64,000 nt of DNA from Oceanospirillaceae bacterium (GTDB taxonomy: Bacteria; Pseudomonadota; Gammaproteobacteria; Pseudomonadales; Oceanobacteraceae), in contig JACKOM010000010.1 of assembly GCA_024234265.1 (NCBI GenBank), positions 1 through 64,000 on the forward strand, written 5' to 3'. The notes below the pieces were generated by a model. It was not told the origin of the DNA, made no database searches, and saw only the letters and a list, made by a program, of their open reading frames with translations. The first letter of the stretch is position 1. Every line of letters begins with the position of its first letter. A program made the position numbers and the translations under genes. Shown piece by piece: positions 29,397-38,025 of this stretch.

Positions 29397-32300
29397 CAGC
29401 GCAGCATTAATGCCCCTGAATCCGTTAACCTGCCCCTTAACCGGGTTGCAATTAATTGAAGCCAGTGCGGGCACGGGTAAAACCTATACCATCACCAGTT
29501 TATATTTACGTTTGATTTTAGGCGTGGGTTACAAAGCTTTATCCCCCGAGCAAATTCTGGTGGTGACCTTCACCAACGCCGCCACCGATGAATTACGCGG
29601 GCGTATCCGTAAACGTTTGCGTCAGGCTGAGTTATATCTGATGGCCGTGCAACAGGGTAATGCGCTGCAGGCCGATGATTTTATGGATGCCCTGCTGCCG
29701 GACCACACCCAGCATGGCGATGCCCTGCGTCGCCTGCGTGATGCCCAGTTATTAATGGATAACGCCGCAATTTATACCATTCACGGTTTTTGCCAGCGTG
29801 TATTAAGCCAATATGCCTTTGAAAGCGGGCAGAGTTTCGCCCATGAATTTGTGCTCAGTGATCAGGAATTAACCGCCCTGGCGGTGCGTGATGTATGGCG
29901 GCAAAAAATATATGCCCTGCAGGGGGAGTATTTAACCTGCTGGCTGGATAGTTATGCATCCCCCGATGTATTGCATTTTGCCATGCAGAATTTACTCAAC
30001 CGTGCCGAACTTGAAATTATCAGCCTGCCGGATACGGGTAATTTTGACGCAGCCAGTCGCGATCTGGCCGCGGCCCACCAGGCATTGCAAGCATTGCCTG
30101 ATATTTGCACCGAACTGGCGGTTTTATTTAATGAGTTGCCAGGCACTAACGGTACCTTTATGAACAGCCTGCAGGGGCGTTTAAATGCCCTGCAAAAAGT
30201 GCTGCTTAATTGCCATGCGTTAGATAATAAACTGAGTGGTAAAACCTATGCCGAGCAATTGGATAACTTTTGCCCGGATAAAATTGCCGCGAAATCCGTT
30301 AAAAAAGGTTTTGCCGCGCCACAACACAGGGCATTTGAACTGATCGAAAATCTGTTATCGGCCTGGCAGGCCTATCAGGCCAGCCAAAAGGCCTGGGTAC
30401 AGAATTATTTTGTCAGTTTAGTGGCCGAGGTGCGCAACAGGCGCAGCGCCCTGAAACAGCAGCAGAATGTTATTTCATCCAATGATTTATTAACCACCCT
30501 GGCAAATGTTTTAAGCCTGCAATCCGGCCAGTCCCTCGCACGGCAATTACGCCTGCAATTTCCGCTTGCCATGGTGGATGAATTTCAGGATACCGACGCC
30601 GAGCAATATCAGATTTTTAAATCCCTTTATGCCGCGCAGGCCGGACATGGCCTGTTTATGATAGGTGACCCAAAACAGGCGATTTATAAATTCCGTGGCG
30701 CGGATATCAACACTTATTTACAGGCAGCGGCGGATGCCAGCGCGCGTTATACATTGGATACTAACTACCGTTCCACCGCGCCCCTGGTGGATGCCTGTAA
30801 CTGGGTATTCAGCCGTACGGCGGATGCTTTTGCAGCACAGCAAAAAATTAATTATCAGAAGGTCAGTGCCGGTAATAAAAGTGTATTGCCCCTGAAAAGT
30901 GCCGGTAAAACCGTGGCGGCATTAAACTGGCTGGAAGTAAAATTCGACGGTGCTAATAAACAAAATGCCATGCTTGTTATGGCGCAGCGCTGTGCGCAGC
31001 ATATCAGCACCCTGTTAAATGCCGACAGCGCCATAGGTGTTAAAAAGCTCACCGCCGGTGATATTGCCGTGCTGGTGCGTAACCGCCATGAAGCGGCTGT
31101 TTTGCAAGCGGAATTAGCCCTGCGCAATTTACGCGCGGTGTTTTTAAGCAATGATTCCGTTTTCCACAGTGAAGAAGCCCAGGCCCTGTATGGCCTGATG
31201 GAAGCCGTATTAAATAACCACGAAAGCGCCTTTAAAAATGCCCTTGCTGCACCCGTGTGGGCATATTCCCTTGCGGAAATCCAGCACATGGGCAGTGATG
31301 AGCGTGAGTGGGAAAAAATGCTGCTGTTGTTCAGCGATTTACAGCAACTGTGGCTGAAAAAAGGCCTTATGGCCATGGTCATGGCATTTATACATAACAC
31401 AGGCCGCCCGGCCCGTTGGCTGCAAAATGAAACCGAGCAGGGCAGCAGTGGTGAGCGTCGCCTGACGAATATGCTGCACCTTGCGGAGTTATTGCAGGAT
31501 ACCAGCCAGAAAGTGCATGGCCGTGAAGGTTTATTATCCTGGTTTGCGCGGCATATCAGCCAGGGCATTGAGCACGATCAGGCCCAGCTGCGCCTCGAAA
31601 GTGAAGCGGATTTAATTCAGATTATTACCCTGCACCGCAGTAAGGGTTTGCAATATCCCGTGGTGTATATGCCCTTCACCTGCCTGTGGAGCAGCGTGAA
31701 AGAAAATATTTATTACGACCAAACAAAACAACGTCTGGTGGCGGATTTCAGCAGTGATGGCACCCCCGCCCAGGCCGTGCAGGAAGCCCGTGCAGAAGAC
31801 CTGCGCATTTTTTATGTGGGTATTACCCGCGCTGAATCCGCCTGTTTTATTGCGGTGGCGGACCATAAAGACATTAATAACGTTGCCCTTGGACATTTAA
31901 TGGATTTGCAGGGGCAAAGTTTAACCCAGTATCTTGCGGAAAATGCCAGCGCAGAGCGGGTGTTTGATGCGGCACCGGCAGAAACGGGCTGCACCGCGTT
32001 TAATGGGGCAACTCCCCTGAATATTCAGGTATTACGTGCGCGCAGTTATCAGGGCGCGGCGATTAAAAACTGGCGGCTGGGCAGTTTTTCTGCCCTGAGC
32101 CAGGGTGCCCACGGGGATACGGTTTTCAGTGCGCGCCACGATGAAACAAATCCACAGGCTGCTGTGGTCATTACTCAAAATGCGCTGAGCGAAGAAAGCC
32201 CGCCCCTGAGCCGTTTTACCTTTCCCCGTGGCAGCCATGTGGGTAATGCCCTGCACAGTATTTTTGAAGAGCTGGATTTCACTGCCGGCCTGAGCAAAGA

Positions 32301-32943
32301 AAACCAGCAGGTGATCGTACAACAATTATTAAGCGCAGGTTTAATCAGCAGTGCAGAGGCGGATGAAGCATTATTGCAGGTATGCAATGCATGGTTAATG
32401 GATTGCCTGCAAACCCCTTTAACCGCGCAGGGTATTAAATTGGCGGATATCAACGCCAAACAAAAACTGGTCGAGATGGAGTTTTATTTCCCGGTGCATG
32501 ATTTAAACCCGGCGGCCCTCAATGCCCTGTTAAATGAATATGCTTTTGTGCCCGATGCAGCGCCGCTGGATTTCAAAAGTTTAAACGGCATGATGAAAGG
32601 TTTTATCGATTTAATTTTCTGTGCCTCTGGGCAGTATTTTGTATTGGATTATAAATCCAATTACCTCGGGGATTGCCCCGCCGCCTACCAGAGTGAACAT
32701 ATGGCAAAAGCCATGGCGGCGCACCGTTATGATTTTCAGCTGGTGTTATATACCTTGGCCTTGCATCGATATTTACGCCACCGTTTACCGGCTTATGATT
32801 ATGATCGCCATATCGGCGGTGGCCTGTATTTGTTTTTACGCGGTATGCAGGGCGCGACCGATCAAACCCGCAGCGGGGTGTTTTTCCATAAACCCGCCAA
32901 AGAATTGATCGAAAAACTCGATGCACTGATGCAGGGGAAATAA
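29386..32943 (+). CDS. recB: RecBCD enzyme subunit RecB, helicase-nuclease
   Basis: A 1185-residue protein (E. coli 1180). UvrD-type 3'-5' helicase: Walker A ASAGTGKT at 26-33, motif II MVDEFQDTDAEQY, motif III GDPKQAIYKFRGAD, motif VI YVGITRAE. The C-terminal nuclease has VLDYKSNYLG near residue 1085, with the metal-binding Asp and catalytic Lys. RecB also loads RecA. Starts 11 nt inside recC, so the two are coupled; recD follows one base after the stop. Confidence 0.96.
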   Translation: MPNNSAALMPLNPLTCPLTGLQLIEASAGTGKTYTITSLYLRLILGVGYKALSPEQILVVTFTNAATDELRGRIRKRLRQAELYLMAVQQGNALQADDFMDALLPDHTQHGDALRRLRDAQLLMDNAAIYTIHGFCQRVLSQYAFESGQSFAHEFVLSDQELTALAVRDVWRQKIYALQGEYLTCWLDSYASPDVLHFAMQNLLNRAELEIISLPDTGNFDAASRDLAAAHQALQALPDICTELAVLFNELPGTNGTFMNSLQGRLNALQKVLLNCHALDNKLSGKTYAEQLDNFCPDKIAAKSVKKGFAAPQHRAFELIENLLSAWQAYQASQKAWVQNYFVSLVAEVRNRRSALKQQQNVISSNDLLTTLANVLSLQSGQSLARQLRLQFPLAMVDEFQDTDAEQYQIFKSLYAAQAGHGLFMIGDPKQAIYKFRGADINTYLQAAADASARYTLDTNYRSTAPLVDACNWVFSRTADAFAAQQKINYQKVSAGNKSVLPLKSAGKTVAALNWLEVKFDGANKQNAMLVMAQRCAQHISTLLNADSAIGVKKLTAGDIAVLVRNRHEAAVLQAELALRNLRAVFLSNDSVFHSEEAQALYGLMEAVLNNHESAFKNALAAPVWAYSLAEIQHMGSDEREWEKMLLLFSDLQQLWLKKGLMAMVMAFIHNTGRPARWLQNETEQGSSGERRLTNMLHLAELLQDTSQKVHGREGLLSWFARHISQGIEHDQAQLRLESEADLIQIITLHRSKGLQYPVVYMPFTCLWSSVKENIYYDQTKQRLVADFSSDGTPAQAVQEARAEDLRIFYVGITRAESACFIAVADHKDINNVALGHLMDLQGQSLTQYLAENASAERVFDAAPAETGCTAFNGATPLNIQVLRARSYQGAAIKNWRLGSFSALSQGAHGDTVFSARHDETNPQAAVVITQNALSEESPPLSRFTFPRGSHVGNALHSIFEELDFTAGLSKENQQVIVQQLLSAGLISSAEADEALLQVCNAWLMDCLQTPLTAQGIKLADINAKQKLVEMEFYFPVHDLNPAALNALLNEYAFVPDAAPLDFKSLNGMMKGFIDLIFCASGQYFVLDYKSNYLGDCPAAYQSEHMAKAMAAHRYDFQLVLYTLALHRYLRHRLPAYDYDRHIGGGLYLFLRGMQGATDQTRSGVFFHKPAKELIEKLDALMQGK

Positions 32944-32944
32944 T

Positions 32945-34747
32945 ATGGCCATGGAATTACGCAACTGGTGTGAAAAACAAGGCCTGCGCCCCCTGGATTA
33001 TCAATTTGCTAACTGGTTAAGCCAGCACGAAAACCGTGCGGGGGTTTTAGCCCTTGCAGCACAATGCAGTTATCAGTTATCCCTCGGGCATATTTGCCTG
33101 CCACTGCACAATAAGAATCCGCAGTGGTGCGCACAATTAAACGACAGCCCGGTAGTGGGCAATGCCGATGAGCAGGATAAACCCCTGATACTCGATAACG
33201 GGCGTTTATATTTGCAGCGTTATTTTGCCTATGAAATCGCCCTGGCCGCGGCTTTAAAACAACGCCAGCAGCAAAACCCCTGGCCAGAGGCTGACATTCA
33301 ACATGCCCTTGGCCAATTATTTAATACCCTCAAGCAAAGCGAATGTGACTGGCAATTAATGGCGGCGGCCACCGCTGCCCGGCAAAAATTAGCGGTGATC
33401 AGTGGTGGGCCGGGCACGGGTAAAACCACTACGGTGACAAAATTACTCGCGGTGTTAAATATTTTGCACGGCGCCAGTGGCCATCAGCCCGTGATTAAAC
33501 TCGCTGCACCTACGGGTAAAGCGGCAGCGCGCCTGACGGAATCCATCAGCGCGGCGCAGCAACAATTATTAACGGCTAATCCGCAATTAAAAGCCGTGGC
33601 GGATATTCCAACCCAGGCCTATACCCTGCACAGGTTATTGGGTTATGTGCCGGGCAGTGAGCAGTTCCGTCACCATCAGCATAACCCCCTGCATCTGGAT
33701 ATTCTGGTGGTGGATGAAGCCTCCATGGTGGATTTACCCATGATGGCAAAATTACTTGATGCCCTGCCGCAGGATGCGCAATTAATTTTATTGGGCGACC
33801 AGCACCAGTTATCCTCCGTAGAAGCCGGTGGTGTGCTGGGGGATATCTGCAACGCAGGTGCGCGTCCACAGGTTTACAGTGCGCAGCACAGCCAATATTT
33901 ACAACATGTCAGCGGGCAGCATTTACCTGTCGATATGCAGGCACCCGCAAGTGTTGTGGGTATGGCCGATTATTTATGCCACCTGCGCAAGAGTTACCGT
34001 TTCCACGAAAAAAGCGGCATAGGTAACGCTGCGCGTATTGCCCGTGAAGGGCGGGCTAATGCCTTGCAGCTGTGGCGTGAATTATTCGCCAATGAAAGTT
34101 TCAGTGATATACACTGGTTTGAACTGGCGCAGGATAAATTAGAGCGCGCCCAGGTGCGGGCCATTTGTGAGCCCTATCGCCATTATTTACAGGCCATTAA
34201 AGAACAGCGCCCAGCGCGTGAGATTCTTGCCGCATTTAATACCTACCGCATTTTAAGCCCGGTGCGTGAAGGCGCCCTGGGGGTGGAAGGTTTAAATCAG
34301 CAGATTGAAGCGCAATTCCGCCAGGAAGGCCTGTTGGCCAGCGGTGACTGGTATGCCGGCCGGCCGGTGATGATTATGCAAAACGATTACCGCCTCGGAT
34401 TATTCAACGGTGATACCGGCATTATCTTGCGGGACAGCGACGGCCAATTACGTGCCTTTTTTATAGATAACCAGAACAATGAACGCTGGATTTTACCGGC
34501 GCGCCTGCCTGCGCGGGAAACCGTATTTGCCATGACCATACACAAAAGCCAAGGATCAGAGTTTGAGCACACCCTGTTGGTGATGCCCGTCAGCAATAAC
34601 GCATTATTAAATCGTGAGTTGTTATACACAGGTATTACCCGTGCTAAAAAACAACTGACCTTGTATGCACACAGTGATGCACTGGCCACGGCCATGGGGC
34701 AGGGCACTGAACGTTATTCAGGCTTGCGCGAGCGGTTGTGGGAATAA
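32945..34747 (+). CDS. recD: RecBCD enzyme subunit RecD, 5'-3' helicase
   Basis: A 600-residue SF1B helicase (E. coli 608). Walker A GGPGTGKTTT near residue 153, Walker B LVVDEASMVDLPMMAKLL, GDQHQLSSVEAG and the late motif MTIHKSQGSEF then YTGITRAKK. It is the fast motor of RecBCD. Last gene of the cluster; no clear terminator follows, and a dispersed repeat begins 59 bp on. Confidence 0.96.
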   Translation: MAMELRNWCEKQGLRPLDYQFANWLSQHENRAGVLALAAQCSYQLSLGHICLPLHNKNPQWCAQLNDSPVVGNADEQDKPLILDNGRLYLQRYFAYEIALAAALKQRQQQNPWPEADIQHALGQLFNTLKQSECDWQLMAAATAARQKLAVISGGPGTGKTTTVTKLLAVLNILHGASGHQPVIKLAAPTGKAAARLTESISAAQQQLLTANPQLKAVADIPTQAYTLHRLLGYVPGSEQFRHHQHNPLHLDILVVDEASMVDLPMMAKLLDALPQDAQLILLGDQHQLSSVEAGGVLGDICNAGARPQVYSAQHSQYLQHVSGQHLPVDMQAPASVVGMADYLCHLRKSYRFHEKSGIGNAARIAREGRANALQLWRELFANESFSDIHWFELAQDKLERAQVRAICEPYRHYLQAIKEQRPAREILAAFNTYRILSPVREGALGVEGLNQQIEAQFRQEGLLASGDWYAGRPVMIMQNDYRLGLFNGDTGIILRDSDGQLRAFFIDNQNNERWILPARLPARETVFAMTIHKSQGSEFEHTLLVMPVSNNALLNRELLYTGITRAKKQLTLYAHSDALATAMGQGTERYSGLRERLWE

Positions 34748-34805
34748 AAACCTATAGTTGTGCGTATATTGTTAAGAATATTGATTAAATTTTTCTTATC
34801 GCTGA

Positions 34806-35015
34806 TTTATCACTGTGTTAATTCAGAACACCTATGCGAACTTGCTGCGCCGGTTTTTTAAAGCGACATAGCCCGCAGTCAGCATGGATGCTGACAAAGC
34901 GCCGGCGAAGCAGGGCATGGATGCCCCATGGCGCGTGGGCGTAATGACGCGCGTAAAAAACCGGAAACAAGCAGCAGTGTGAGCGAAGGAAGGGTCTGGG
35001 AAGTCTTTTCCCAGA
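34806..35015. repeat. Dispersed structured repeat, copy R2
   Basis: A 210-bp copy of the repeat also present at 22.7 and 40.3 kb, starting TTTATCACTGTGTTAATTCA and ending in the hairpin TCTGGGAA..TTCCCAGA. Internal hairpins: GTCAGCAT-GG-ATGCTGAC, and the long-range pair CCGGTTTTTTA / TAAAAAACCGG. No gene is visible in 34748-35199 beyond this repeat and the trmA terminator. Confidence 0.88.
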
Positions 35016-35150
35016 AAGAAGAAACGGGGTTTAAAAAACGTTTATTTCATCATCAATGCAATAAAAAAGTCTATTGTGGGAGTCTTTCACTTGTTCATGG
35101 CTGGGCCCTTGAACGTTTATGTGTGTTGGTAGTTGTATCTTCAAGAAATG

Positions 35151-35177
35151 AAATAGGCCTCAACGAGGCCTATTTTT
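35151..35177. terminator. Bidirectional terminator next to trmA
   Basis: Perfect 11-bp stem (AAATAGGCCTC / GAGGCCTATTT) with a 3-nt loop, T-rich on both strands. On the minus strand it ends trmA. Confidence 0.88.
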
Positions 35178-35199
35178 AATAACAAAAATTTTAAAATTT

Positions 35200-36285
35200 T
35201 CAGGACTTTTTAACCAAAAATACTCCGGATTCCACATGATCGGTATACGGAAACTGATCGAACATGGCGATACGTTTAATCTCGTGGGTTTTGCACAGCT
35301 CGGTTAAGTTTTCCGCCAGGGTGTGCGGGTTGCAGCTGATGTAAATAATATTTTCATATTCGCTGATCATGGCGCAGCTCGCGGCATCTAAACCGGCGCG
35401 GGGTGGATCAACCAGGACGGTTTTAAAATCACACTCGTCTAAGTTAAGTTCATCCAGACGTTTCAGCGCTTTAACCCCTTTAATATGGGCGGTAAATTCT
35501 TCGGCGCTGCAACGGCCAAATTGCAGGTTAGCCACTTTATTTAATTCGGTGTTAAACCGTGCGGCATTCACCGAAGGTTTGCTGATCTCGGTGGCCACCA
35601 CACGTTTATATAAATTGGCCAGGGCGATGGAGAAGTTGCCGTTACCACAATATAACTCGAGTAAATCCCCCTCGGGTGCCGGGTTTACATCCCGCGCCCA
35701 GGTCAGCATTTTTTGGTTCACAATGCCGTTGGGCTGGGTAAAACTGCCTTCGATTTGCTGATAGTGATATTGCTGGCCTGCCACATTCAGGGTTTCCAGC
35801 ACATAATCACGCTCTAACACGATTTTTAAATTTCGCGCGCGGCCAATAATGCGGATATTTAATTCGCTTTGTAGTTTTTGCGCTTCGGCCTGCCAGGCTT
35901 CGCCGATCTGGCGGTGATAAATCAGGGTCACCAGCATATCGCCGGAAAGTGTGTTTAAAAATTCAACGGTAAAAAGACGGTGGCTGAGTTCTTTAGTGGC
36001 GTTAATTTTAGCCAGCAGTACGGGCATTAACTGGCAAATCTGCTCACTGGCGATGGGAAATTCGTTAATTTCAATCGGATCGCTTTTGGTGCCGGGGTTG
36101 AACATGGCATAAAAGCAGCGCTCGCCGGAATGCCAGATACGAAATTCGGCACGCAGACGGTAGTGTTGTGCCGGGCTATCATATATTTCCAGGGCGGGCG
36201 GGTTAAAAGGTGCATACAGGTCCGTCAGCATGTCCACTTTATTGGATAACAGTGTTTCATACATTGTCGGATCAACTATGTGCAT
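35200..36285 (-). CDS. trmA: tRNA (uracil-5-)-methyltransferase
   Basis: A 361-residue enzyme (E. coli 366) that methylates U54 of tRNA with S-adenosylmethionine. The SAM region is LLELYCGNGNFSIALA; the catalytic Cys is in YISCNPHTLAENL and the preceding motif is VLVDPPRAGLD. SFTQPN and AMFDQFPYTDHVE are also family marks. I start at the ATG 36285 (MHIVDPTMYETLL) because it has GGAG 6 nt upstream and aligns with E. coli; the longer frame adds 13 unmatched residues. Ended by the hairpin at 35151-35177. Confidence 0.95.
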   Translation of the reverse strand: MHIVDPTMYETLLSNKVDMLTDLYAPFNPPALEIYDSPAQHYRLRAEFRIWHSGERCFYAMFNPGTKSDPIEINEFPIASEQICQLMPVLLAKINATKELSHRLFTVEFLNTLSGDMLVTLIYHRQIGEAWQAEAQKLQSELNIRIIGRARNLKIVLERDYVLETLNVAGQQYHYQQIEGSFTQPNGIVNQKMLTWARDVNPAPEGDLLELYCGNGNFSIALANLYKRVVATEISKPSVNAARFNTELNKVANLQFGRCSAEEFTAHIKGVKALKRLDELNLDECDFKTVLVDPPRAGLDAASCAMISEYENIIYISCNPHTLAENLTELCKTHEIKRIAMFDQFPYTDHVESGVFLVKKS

Positions 36286-36370
36286 GCCAAACTCCGGGGT
36301 CACGAAAAAGGGCGCATTATACAAAAATCACGCCCTGACCGGTAATGCGTTATTGATATAAGGAAACCAT

Positions 36371-37261
36371 ATGCAGCCCTACACTCAGGAACTGGTAGAT
36401 GTTCTGCGGGTAACACAGCTGGAGGCAGTTGAAGGCCGCTGGTTGTATGAAGGCACCTGTGAGGATTTAGGTTTCCGCAATCTGTTTGGCGGGCAGATTC
36501 TCGGCCAGAGCCTGTATGCGGCCTGCCGCAGTATTGCCCAGCATTTTCGCCCCCATGCGCTGCACGCTTATTTTTTATTGCCCGGCACTGTGACTGCGCC
36601 TGTGCAATATCAGGTACAACAACTGCGGCAGGGTAAGTCATTTGCCACCCTGCGGGTGGATGCTTTCCAGAACGGGCAGATGATTTTCACCCAGACCACA
36701 TCATTTCAGGTACCGGAGGAGGGTATGCAGCACCAGCGGCCTATCCCTGCTGCCCCCGCACCGCAAGGGCTGACAGATCAGCTGGAATTAACCCGTAAAT
36801 TTGCCCATTTGTTTGCGGACCGTAACCGCGAGAAATATACCGCGATGCGCGCCCTGGAAACCCGGCAGGTGAATCCGCTGAATATTTTTGCGCCGGATAA
36901 ACGCGAGCCCCATAAATATGTGTGGTACCGCACCCGTGAGGCATGGCCCGCGGATGATTGGGCATTACCCTATGCGCTGCTGGCCTACAGTTCGGATTTT
37001 AATTTAGTTACCACGGCCCTGCTGCCCCATGGTGTGTCGTTTTATACTCCTGGCATTCAGCTGGCCAGCCTCGACCACGCCCTGTGGTTTCACCGTGAAC
37101 CCAAACTGGATGACTGGTTGTTGTATGAAATCGAAAGCCCCATTGCCAACGGCGGGCGCGGCTTAAACCATGGTTTCATCTATCATAAAGGCGGTGAACT
37201 ATTGGTCAGCGTGGCGCAGGAAGGTTTAATGCGTGTGCGTCCGCAACTGGAGCAAAAATGA
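36371..37261 (+). CDS. tesB: Acyl-CoA thioesterase II
   Basis: A 296-residue double-hotdog thioesterase (E. coli TesB 286) that hydrolyses medium to long acyl-CoA. Family segments: NLFGGQILGQSLYAA, HALHAYFLLPG, RVDAFQNGQMIFTQTTSF in the first half, and SLDHALWFH with LLYEIESPIANGGRGLNHGFIY in the second, where the catalytic Asp sits. Overlaps the next thioesterase gene by 4 nt (ATGA), so the two act as one unit. Confidence 0.95.
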   Translation: MQPYTQELVDVLRVTQLEAVEGRWLYEGTCEDLGFRNLFGGQILGQSLYAACRSIAQHFRPHALHAYFLLPGTVTAPVQYQVQQLRQGKSFATLRVDAFQNGQMIFTQTTSFQVPEEGMQHQRPIPAAPAPQGLTDQLELTRKFAHLFADRNREKYTAMRALETRQVNPLNIFAPDKREPHKYVWYRTREAWPADDWALPYALLAYSSDFNLVTTALLPHGVSFYTPGIQLASLDHALWFHREPKLDDWLLYEIESPIANGGRGLNHGFIYHKGGELLVSVAQEGLMRVRPQLEQK

Positions 37262-37797
37262 ATTTATACGGCCGCATGCTGCTGGTGATATTACGTCTTT
37301 TATATGTACCCAAACTGGCGGATGCTTTGTTGCGCAGCCGCCTGCGTTTCCGGGTGTGGCCCCATGATTGTGATTTTAATTTGCACCTCACAAATTCGCG
37401 TTATTTCAGCCTGATGGATTTGGGGCGCACCGAACATATGCTGCGCTGTGGCTGGTTGCCGGCGATTTTTAAATACAAATTAAAATTTGTGGTGAATGCC
37501 AGTGAAATTACCTTTATCCGTGAATTACCGCCGTTTGCACAATTTAATCTGTCTACCCAGTTGTTAGCCTTTGATGAAAAATATGCGTATTTTGAGCAGC
37601 GTTTCACCCGCAAAGGCAAACTGCACGCCATTGCCCACGCACGGGTGGCGATAATTCAGGGGCGTGATCTGATCAGTGCCGGGCAGATGGCAAAACTGGC
37701 CGGGCAAGAGTTGCAAAGCCTGCCACTGCCCGAGGCAATCGCCCTGTGGAAACAACTGCTCGACCATAAAAAGTGGCAGGGCAGCCGGCAAAAATAG
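37258..37797 (+). CDS. Single-hotdog thioesterase-like protein (4HBT superfamily)
   Basis: A 179-residue protein with an N-terminal hydrophobic segment and a hotdog domain. RVWPHDCDFNLHLTNSRYFSLMDLGRTEHML follows the 4HBT pattern D-X-N-X-H-X2-N-X2-Y. This subgroup resembles THEM-type acyl-CoA thioesterases. Translationally coupled to tesB by a 4-nt overlap, so a shared role in acyl-CoA turnover is likely. The exact substrate is unknown. Confidence 0.8.
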   Translation: MNLYGRMLLVILRLLYVPKLADALLRSRLRFRVWPHDCDFNLHLTNSRYFSLMDLGRTEHMLRCGWLPAIFKYKLKFVVNASEITFIRELPPFAQFNLSTQLLAFDEKYAYFEQRFTRKGKLHAIAHARVAIIQGRDLISAGQMAKLAGQELQSLPLPEAIALWKQLLDHKKWQGSRQK

Positions 37798-37836
37798 CCC
37801 AGCCCCATGTCCTGATTTACCAGTTTTATTTCACAC

Positions 37837-37868
37837 AAAATGCCAGGGTTTAATGCCCTGGCATTTTT
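37837..37868 (+). terminator. Terminator after the thioesterase pair
   Basis: AATGCCAGGG pairs with CCCTGGCATT around a 7-nt loop, with As before and Ts after; it can act in both directions. Confidence 0.88.
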
Positions 37869-38025
37869 CATCCAGCCTGTCTTTTAATGCCTGTTTGCCT
37901 GTCTTTATTTGCGTATTCGCTGGCCATTTTAAACATGGGTAGTTTGCCGGTTCTTATCTTTACTTAATGCTGTCGGGTGACCGGCCGAGGGGCGCAGTAC
38001 TCACCACTAATAAAAAGAGATAGCT

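Noticed and set aside
29952..32926. Several long minus-strand frames opposite recB
   Set aside because: Shadows of a well-supported 1185-residue RecB; rich in Ala, Arg and Ser as expected for the complement.
26202..34747. Anti-phage defence island around recBCD
   Set aside because: recC, recB and recD are housekeeping; the genes beside them (HPt, DUF3147, trmA) show no defence features.
34928..35179. Frame of 83 codons after recD
   Set aside because: Lies within repeat R2 and the trmA terminator; the similar frame in R1 diverges after a few residues.
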